From positions 801,001 through 865,000 of the forward strand of contig WPIO01000080.1 in NCBI GenBank assembly GCA_009760855.2: 64,000 nucleotides of DNA, written 5' to 3'. A model generated the notes under the pieces. That model saw nothing but the letters and a program-made list of their open reading frames with translations. It was not told the origin of the DNA and made no database searches. A program made the translations under genes and the position numbers. This DNA is from Cristatella mucedo (taxonomy: Eukaryota; Bryozoa; Phylactolaemata; Cristatellidae). Every line of letters begins with the position of its first letter. Positions within the stretch are counted from its first letter, which is position 1. Positions 56,661 to 64,000 of the stretch are shown piece after piece.

Positions 56661-56795
56661 TTTGTATAGCATGCCAAGTGATCTCTATTGAGGCGCTTCA
56701 CATTTGTGTCGGATCTCGAGCCTGCGACCTCAGCTAGACCTTCGTCGGGCGAGCACCTTAACCGCTGGACCAAACTCGGCTCGGCGTTGGCTGTT
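56659..56795 (-). mobile_element. tRNA-derived SINE, second copy
   Basis: Reverse complement carries GGTCCAGCGGTTAAGGTGCTCGCC-like A-box sequence (about 56747-56776) and GGCTCGAGATCC (56710-56721). It matches the copy at 11.6 kb including the TTTGTATAGC end. Confidence 0.6.
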
Positions 56796-58659
56796 TGCTT
56801 TCACCTTACCACTTCCCTGGTCTGTCTACTTTTAGTCAAAGCTGACTTTGAGGAAGTGGCAGTTTATCCTGAACCTTAGGCTTACCATCTGGAAGTGATT
56901 GAAATTGCTGTTCTTACTGGACTTGCAAATAGTGCGCCACTCTGGCCCTGCTTGTAGACAAGCGGGGTAGGTATGAATATCTATATTCTGCTTGTCTACA
57001 TATTTACACGTAAAACAGTAAAGTGACGGCTAATCGTTCCCTCTGCCGGTTGCAGCACTGCGGGTGTTCAGTCAATCATCCGATTCACCTGCCTTTTGGT
57101 TTCAGAGGCTCTCACGATTGAGCCCTGGGCTCTATGCGGTATTAAAATTGGTCTTTGCTTCCTTTAACCATTCTGTGCAGTAGCAACATTCTGTAGCCCT
57201 GATCTTTCATTAGATATCTCATCCCCTCATAATCTACTTTCATTCACTGCCCACCGTCCTGGTCCTACAAGTTTTAAAGGGCAAAAGTCTAGAAAATACT
57301 GCTGAAATACGTTTGAAAATGCAAGGATTTTTCTGAAAGCTTTTCGAAAGACGAGGGTGCTACCAATGCAATGGGTATTGATTCCGATCTCTAAATTAAA
57401 TGTAGCAAAAAAAAGAAACGATCTGGCAAACCCCACCTAAACCGAAGGTAACCGGAAGCAGCACAGAGAAAATTGATAAACGTACCCGCCTTTGCAACGC
57501 AAATGACTAGTATCCAACTTACTGAACCTGGGTAGGTCAAAGTACACGTTTGAATCTGGTTGAGGCAAAAGCTTGTTACTGGTAAACAGCTTCGTTTACT
57601 GTCCTATTTTGCCCTATACATTCCGTAACTCGACCGATACTAGATGCTTCAACGTGAAGTTTTAAATTCGAGTCCCGATTTCCTTGGACACCAGTGCAGT
57701 TGTTCAGTTTTGATTTCGGTCGGATAAAGTATGCTGTGCTTGTCATCAACCGTCCTTGAGCGTTGCATTTTGCAATCATGGACACGTATGGCAGACGTTA
57801 TCCGGTCCAAGTTAAAATAGAGCTGCCACGGTGATGTTCGGGGAAAGTGCAACTCGCGTATTTGAAATTTCTCATTGATACGTCAAGCATTTGGCCGCTG
57901 TAGTGAATTTGCAAGGCAAAAATTTCTCCTAAATTAAGCGTTTTAAATTTCAAAATCAAGTACCCCAACAACCTACAAACATGTAGTTCGATGGATTAAT
58001 GTTCATAAAGTTGGGACTGGTGTCAAATACCCCATGTCTATCCTTTATTTAGTATTCTGCTGTTGTGTTGTTTTTTGCGTACTTCCCAGGTAGACATGGT
58101 TAGTCTGTAATTTTTTGAGCCTTTAATGATTCTTGACAAAATTCAAAGACCTTGTTTTTTGATGTACGAACGCAGGCATTTTTTTCAAGGGCCTCTTGTC
58201 CTAACGATCTTAGGAAGTCATGTGATCGGAAGAAGTCATGTGATCAAGCTCTGGTCTTAGACCACTTACGTAGCCTGTTTGCCTCCTGGAAACCTACTGC
58301 TTCCGTGCGACGATTGTCTTTGTTAAGAGCTTATCTCATTATTAAAGTGTCCGAGTTTCCACTCTTAATTTATCACTAATTCTATGCATTCAATGACGTG
58401 CTACATTGGATGTCTTTAGGATCATCAGGTCAGCTGTGGTTGTCCACAAATTGCTTACTGTTCCGTGCACAGCAGATCCTATTGTCCTCACGTCACGTGC
58501 TGATAGCGCTTGCCCGTTCGTCCTTGTCCTTGTTATTATCACCTTATTCAGAGCGTCGAGGATGCGCTCTTTTCGTTGTTTTTGGATGCTCAGTATTGGG
58601 CAACGCTCATTCCTGCTCGTGCAAAGTAAATCAGGCCAATAAAGTTAAATTGTATTATA

Positions 58660-58730
58660 TTATCTGTAATATAATATTTCATATGTTATATTATAATATA
58701 TATATATATATATTATATAATATAAATTTC
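58660..58730. repeat. AT-rich simple repeat with flanking duplication
   Basis: A TA-rich core is flanked by AAAGTAAATCAGGCCAAT at 58623 and again at 58731. Confidence 0.85.
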
Positions 58731-59714
58731 AAAGTAAATCAGGCCAATCTCTTCTAGTATCATCCTCAGCCTCAGTAGAGCAGCCCCTACAATAGCTGCA
58801 GACAGCAGCTGACTGCAGACAAATATAAGCAGCAGCCGAGCAGCCTCGTGTCCAGCAAGCTCTTAACTCACTGACCTTGTCCGTTACGTTTGAGTGCTCC
58901 TCATAGGAAAGAAAGAACGCTCTGAGTTCCATCGCATACCGCTTGCTAGTCGAGCAATACTTTCCATGTGAATGGTTTCTTACGGCAGTTGAGAGGCTCG
59001 TAGAGTTGAAAGGCTACGTCAATTTCAGCCCAATCATTCATCTCTTAGCATGCACGTCGGTATGCATTTGGCAGTAAAATGTCATACGTTACATTTGAAA
59101 ACCGCAGCCTATCGATTCGATGAACTCATGCGATTTCTAATCCGTCTGCAGTATAGTCAGTCTGCTGAATGCTTGCTAGTAATTCACTACTTGAAACTCA
59201 CTGTGGTTGGTTTTCAGGAATGTTTTGTTCATGTTCATGTGGTTTTTGGACCTTCAAGTGATTAGCTGATTGTAATGTAGAAATTTTACATTTCCACAAT
59301 GGTACTATCCTTAATTTGTCCCTGCGTTTTTATGTTAATCCAACTTCTGTTATCGGTCAGTCGTTTGAAAAGTATCCCATATGACGTTCTGCACATTGCT
59401 TCGTTGCGACCCCACATGTTTTGCTTTTGATGAAGGCAGACTTGGTGCAGGTTGCTTTCTAAAACTAACCCGACGTTACCATCGGATTTAAAAAAAATGC
59501 AAATTCTCTGTTCCTACTAATGTGTGTGTCGGTTAGCTATGCCAACCCTAATCATCTGCTTAACTACTGACGCCAGTCTTTCGTTTGCTTGCTTAAACTT
59601 AGCCCATTTATCCGCCTTTATCAGCCTTTATTAAGAGCTATTCGTTGAGATGGCCAAAATTTGAAGCCCTTGAATTAGATATTATTCCTACCAGCATAAA
59701 GATTGCAATGTAAC

Positions 59715-59880
59715 GGTGAGCCGTGATGGCACACTGGGTAAGGCGTTTGCTTTTCACGACCTCTGTCCCCAGGTCGTGGTTTCGAATACTGCGGGGAATG
59801 ATTATTTATGGCCGCTGTAAGTGGTGATGATAGCCGTAAAGACTCTTCTATCGCAATACAAAAGAGGCTGTTAAATATGC
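59715..59880 (+). mobile_element. tRNA-like SINE copy
   Basis: GATGGCACACTGGGTAAGGC and TGGTTTCGAATACTGC form A- and B-box-like elements. Body matches the copy at 51.5 kb (GATAGCCGTAAAGACTCTTC). Confidence 0.5.
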
Positions 59881-59996
59881 AATTATTCTTTAATGTTGTC
59901 AGTTTATTTAGGCTTTATATTGTTGGGGCTTCTACCTGCTGCTATAGTTAAATGATCGTCCCTTACCACCATTTCAGTCCCTCTAACCAAGTTATT

Positions 59997-60118
59997 CTTA
60001 TTGTTTATTGAGCACGCCACCACTAACCGTTCGATCATGCTTCCTTTGCAGCAATATAAAGAGCCTAGATAGAGATTGAGTTCTCCGAGGACACTATATG
60101 AAGTGTATTGTTATTATT
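59997..60118 (+). mobile_element. LINE family A tail
   Basis: TTGTTTATTGAGCACGCCACC, TTCCTTTGCAGCAATATAAAGAGCC, GGACACTATATGAAGTG and TTATTATTTA. Confidence 0.75.
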
Positions 60119-61511
60119 TATGTTTTTAAGCTACTTGTTAACCTTAGTCAGCCGAAATTGGCCATGCAGTGCATTCATGTGGTCGATACTTAGTGAAACG
60201 GATGCAGCAAAAAATTACAAAGCTTTTCTGGTAAGTGAATAAACAAATTCATGTGTGATAATGGCATATCTTGTTTTTAAGATAAGATTATTTGATATGC
60301 TACGGCTTTATTGTGGGCGGTAATGTGATGCAATTCGCCTTTTGCTGCTGACCTTCAATTGCCACACTGTACTAGCCTTCTTTTGAATCTATTTTCTCGT
60401 AGTTCTTGCAATGGCTTGATATAGTAACTTCTAGCTTCCCAATATTGATTTGTACCTGCCTATCTGCTACCATCCTCATCTCGCGATCGCAGTAGGGTTT
60501 GACTAAAGCAATAGACAGTCTTAGCAGTTTTTGAGATGACATGCTGTAGTTTGCATAATTCTTACCACTTCGTTTCTGAGGTTTTACGATTAAAGACATG
60601 CATGCAACAGCCCTTGTCTATTTGTAACTTGATGCTCTAATCAGTGCGGTCACTGAAAATGTGACACACATCCTTTGCATGTCGGTGTGTTAGGCCAATC
60701 TTATTCTTCAATGTTTATTTAATGTTGGTGTTAATTTTTTTACCACAAAAACATTGTTAATCATCCTCACTTGCCCTGCTTATGTTAGTTGATCGTTTGG
60801 TATCTATGTTAGAACTTTATTTAGCCACGAGTATGCCTTTTAGCCCGTTGAGAAGCTCAATTGGTGGCCACGATTATTTTTTGTATAACAGGCCTAATGT
60901 CAACTCGCCACCGGCCACAAACTACACGTATTCCATAGCAAATAGCTAGCTTGTTCACTTTGCCTTATCCAGCTTAGGCTTGTCGACCACTTGTAGTAAG
61001 TAGACTCTTGTTATTAGGCTCGTTTCCTCTTTGCCTACTCTCTTATCATGCACATTGGGGCCTCTCAATTTCGGTATTAAAGTGTCGTTCCATATATTTG
61101 TTCGCCATGGCTTGCACTTCTGACTGATGAGTTGATATAATTTTGAACCCGTCAGCAGGATCTTTTCTGTGGGGATCGTTTCCTAGTAAGGCACTATTTC
61201 AAAAGCACACCCTTTTTTATTGATTTCCATGCAATCGTCTTTTTCTTACTTGGCTAATCTCAGTATAGAAATTATTGCACTGCTCTTGCTGGTGATGTCA
61301 CTCTATCGTTCCCTATATTTGCAAAGTTCAACTTCTGTGACAAGTCGTCGTCAAACTGGTCTAATTTTGAGTTTGGCAGTTTGCTTTAATCTGACCGCCT
61401 CTGTGGTCTACTTTTTATCGACGCAGATTTTGAGAAGCTGGCTTTTTCCCTGTTACCTACTGCATGCTGGGTGTATTTTAGTCAATCCGTTTATTTGTCA
61501 GCCTTTATTTA

Positions 61512-63095
61512 ATAATAATAATAATAATATTGCACTTGATAAAGCGCCCTCAGAGAACTTAATCTCTTTCTAGGCGCTTTACATTTGCTGCAAAGTGATA
61601 CGCAATAGAATAGTAAGTAAAATCATGCTTGAAAAACAAACAAAATGAATAACATGGTTAGGGGTTACATGCACTGGGTCAGCATGCAAATGTGGTTAGT
61701 GGCAGCATGAACAGTGTCAGCACGCATAAGCACATCGAGGACGAATCACAAGGACCCACTAAATGCTGTCCTAAATAGGTATGTTTTTAAGTTTCTTTTA
61801 AATGTGGTCAGGTCAGGGAATGTTCTGATGCAGGTCGGGAGGGAGTTCCAGGCTGTGGGAGCATACGAGCTAAATGCACGGTCTCCAAAGGATTTAAGGT
61901 TTGTACGAGGTATTTCTAGACTGTTGGATTCCGAAAGGCGAGTGGTACGATGCTTTGCCTGATGGGGTAGTATATCTGAGAGATAGGCTGGAGCCATAGA
62001 ATGAAGAGACCTAAAAGTGAGCGACAAAACCTTGAAGTCAATCCGTTGCTTGACTGGTAACCAGTGCAGGTCGGCGAGAAGTGGAGTAATGTGGCAACTG
62101 CGACGCTCACGACAGACAAGCCTAGCTGCAGAGTTTTGCACCAGCTGCAATCGCCTGATCGCACATGCTGGTAGGCCAGTAAGCAGTGAGTTGCAGAAGT
62201 CGAGACGAGATGTCACGAATGCATGGACCAACTTGGACGTGGTATCCTTATCTAAACAAGCCCTAATTTTAGCAATGTTATGAAGCTGAAAATAGGCAGA
62301 TTTGACTGTGGAGCTGATGTGGTCGTCTAACGAGAGGTCGCTTTGGAATATGACACCTAGATTTCGAGCTGATGCAACTGGAGATATGCTGGCAGAGCCA
62401 ATTTTGAAAGTCAGCCTTTCCAATTTCTGAATAACACTAGGTTTGCCCATAACTAGTAAGTTAGTTTTATCATCGTTTAGTTTTAGAAAATTTGCTGCCA
62501 TCCATGATCGGATGTCATCAATGCATGCAGCAAGTGAGTTGAGAGAATTTGAGGTGCTCGAAGGCTGGGAGGGATCAAAGCAAAGGTACAACTGAGTGTC
62601 ATCCGCATAGAAGTGAAAGCCTAGATTGTGCTTGGCAATCACATCAGCGAGAGGGAGAGTATAGACGGTGAAAAGGACCGGACCTAGCACAGAGCCCTGA
62701 GGTACTCCATATTTTAGAGGTACTTCAGATGATCTTTGTCCATTCACATCAACACTCTGGAGTCTCCCACTGAGATAGGACCTGAACCACTGCAGAGCAG
62801 TGCCAGTGATGCCCAGGCGAGATGAGAGGCGCTCTAGAAGTACTTTGTGATCGATGGTATCAAAAGCTGCCGAAAGATCGAGCAAAACAAGAAGAGACAC
62901 TCTACCCATGTCTGCATTCCTAAGTAGGTCGTTGTATACCCGAAGCAATGCTGACTCTGTGGAGTGATTAGCTCTAAAGCCAGACTGGAACTTACTAGCA
63001 AGGTGTGAGGTTTCGATGTCATCAATGCATGCAGCAAGTGAGTTGAGAGAATTTGAGGTGCTCGAAGGCTGGGAGGGATCAAAGCAAATTTGATA
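61512..63095 (-). mobile_element. LINE family A, best-preserved copy (5'-truncated)
   Basis: Minus-strand CR1/L2-type LINE. The 3' end lies at about 61512 with the hairpin tail and TTATTATTATTATTA. RT spans most of the element, with the 5' end missing the endonuclease and the RT start. A copy of an internal 75-base piece (62512-62586) is repeated at the 5' end (63017-63091). Confidence 0.9.
61746..63095 (-). CDS. LINE family A reverse transcriptase (partial, uninterrupted)
   Basis: An open frame of about 450 codons. Motifs in order: SGFRANHSTESALL, LDLSAAFDTIDH (first catalytic Asp), [23 protein letters not shown] (62598-62620, catalytic DD), [20 protein letters not shown], then LDFCNSLLTGLP, LHWLPVKQRIDFK and APTAWNSLPTCIRT. 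This is the palm to C-terminal part of a CR1/L2-clade RT. Absence of stops suggests a fairly young copy, but with no endonuclease or ORF start it cannot be autonomous. The first about 25 residues come from the duplicated internal piece and are not the true N-terminal continuation. Confidence 0.88.
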   Translation of the reverse strand, partial: YQICFDPSQPSSTSNSLNSLAACIDDIETSHLASKFQSGFRANHSTESALLRVYNDLLRNADMGRVSLLVLLDLSAAFDTIDHKVLLERLSSRLGITGTALQWFRSYLSGRLQSVDVNGQRSSEVPLKYGVPQGSVLGPVLFTVYTLPLADVIAKHNLGFHFYADDTQLYLCFDPSQPSSTSNSLNSLAACIDDIRSWMAANFLKLNDDKTNLLVMGKPSVIQKLERLTFKIGSASISPVASARNLGVIFQSDLSLDDHISSTVKSAYFQLHNIAKIRACLDKDTTSKLVHAFVTSRLDFCNSLLTGLPACAIRRLQLVQNSAARLVCRERRSCHITPLLADLHWLPVKQRIDFKVLSLTFRSLHSMAPAYLSDILPHQAKHRTTRLSESNSLEIPRTNLKSFGDRAFSSYAPTAWNSLPTCIRTFPDLTTFKRNLKTYLFRTAFSGSL

Positions 63096-64000
63096 TTTGA
63101 TATTTGCCAAATTGAATATTTGATTGAGAGGCTCGAATTTTGAGTCCTTAGGCTTTCTAATCAGTTGAAACTGGTTTCTGCCTGCCGAGGCGATTCAGTG
63201 TAGCAGTAAGATTCATATGCCTGGTCTGGCCTTAGACATTTTTTCTTCTTATACTCGACTTACTATCCTTCTGGTGTCAACAGTTTGTTCAAGGGCCAAC
63301 AGCATGAAAATTTCTGCCACGATATGTCCGAAAATTAAATAGTTGTCTGGAAATATTTTCAAAGGACAATTTTTAACTGGCTAGCAATGCGATAGAAAGT
63401 TTTGCCTATCTCTAAAATGAAATAAAACCATTACAAAATGGTTAGGTAAGCCACGTCTAAGCAGGAAGGAAACCGGAAGCAACGCCATGACAATTGACAA
63501 ACGAACCTGTCTTTAAGTCACATATGACTAGTGCCCAACTTGTTGAACCTGATTAGGTCAAGGTACATGTTTGAAGTTGGTTGAGGCACAGGCTTGTTAA
63601 TTGGTAAACAGTTTCATTTACCATGCTCGTTTGTGGCTTATAAATTTCGAAACTCGACCAATTCTGGACAGAAATTGTAAATGTGAGTCCATTTTTGCCT
63701 GGACACCAGTGCAGTAGTTCAGTTTTGATTTCGGTCGGATAACGTCTGCTGTGCTTGTCATCAACCGTCCTTGAACACGGTGTTCTGCAATCATGGACAC
63801 ATTAAGCAAACGTTATCTGGTTGACGTTAGAATAGAACTGCCTTTGCGATGTTCAGGGAGAGTTCCGACTCGTATTGGAAATTTCTCATTTATATGTCAA
63901 GCATTGGCCGATATACTGGATTTAAAAGGCACAAATCTTAACGTTGAATTAAGCTTTTAAAAAATTAAATCTTAGTACCTCAACAACCTGCAATTATGTA

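Larger units (their letters stand above)
49441..64000. repeat. Diverged tandem array of about 4.3-kb units
   Basis: The marker GGTACACGTTTGAAGCC...TTGAGGCACAGGC recurs at about 49450, 53262, 57540 and 63560. A second marker (GCTTGTCATCAACCGTCCTT) recurs at 53477, 57742 and 63755. A third (ATGTCAAGCATTGGCCGA) recurs at 53612, 57880 and 63894, and a fourth (GCAGTATA preceded by GAGCT-AT) at 50236, 54773 and 59148. Order is conserved. The last unit is lengthened by a 1.6-kb LINE. Copies are well diverged. No long ORF is shared, so the unit is not obviously a gene. The array continues past the right edge. Confidence 0.8.

Overview
The window looks like nuclear DNA from an invertebrate animal. It has spliced genes with GT-AG introns, several non-LTR retrotransposon families and tRNA-derived SINEs. 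Microsatellites are very dense, and a GC-rich left part (about 1-48 kb) gives way to an AT-rich right part (49-64 kb). The species cannot be named from the sequence. Exon coordinates come from splice-site and reading-phase reasoning by eye; no alignment or search was run.

Left part, minus strand (0-24 kb). A complete nine-exon gene can be assembled from 19971 down to 6534 (1392 codons plus stop). It has a signal-peptide exon, a Ser/Thr/Ala-rich mucin-like exon, five Ig-like exons, a transmembrane segment split by an intron, and a 640-residue basic cytoplasmic tail. All eight introns are phase 1. The Ig-like domains carry an extra closely spaced Cys pair and a W-D/N-x-S-V-x-C signature in place of the usual D-x-G-x-Y-x-C. 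The tail holds a YxxV-x7-YxxV motif resembling an ITAM. One similar Ig exon (234-551) plus two weaker candidate exons suggest a second family member running off the left edge. A small signal-peptide plus mucin-like gene (23663-23052) lies upstream. The three may form a tandem cluster of surface proteins, possibly for recognition; that role is inference only. Introns are filled with LINE and SINE copies and microsatellites.

Middle part, plus strand (29-43 kb). A TATA-box gene at 32400-39427 (four exons, 1480 residues) encodes a degenerate protein kinase (a pseudokinase: HRD replaced by LGN, DFG by GYY) fused to about 750 residues of Gly-Gln-X collagen-like repeats. It is bracketed by copies of an unrecognised multi-exon gene: a seemingly intact copy at 40365-42177, a damaged copy at 29036-30269 and a one-exon relic near 31.7 kb.

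Mobile DNA. Two CR1/L2-like LINE families are present. Family A has its best copy at 61.5-63.1 kb and more than a dozen 3'-end copies; family B is at 14.2-15.2, 16.5-17.7 and 27.0-28.3 kb. Family A copies end in a conserved hairpin followed by (TATTATT)-type repeats. SINE tails look related to the same hairpin. Fragments of a LINE endonuclease (44.3 kb) and of a restriction-like-endonuclease LINE (24.6 kb) are also present.

Right part (49.4 kb to the end). No convincing host gene is seen. The region is a diverged tandem array of roughly 4.3-kb units, at least three and a half of them, interrupted by LINE and SINE insertions.
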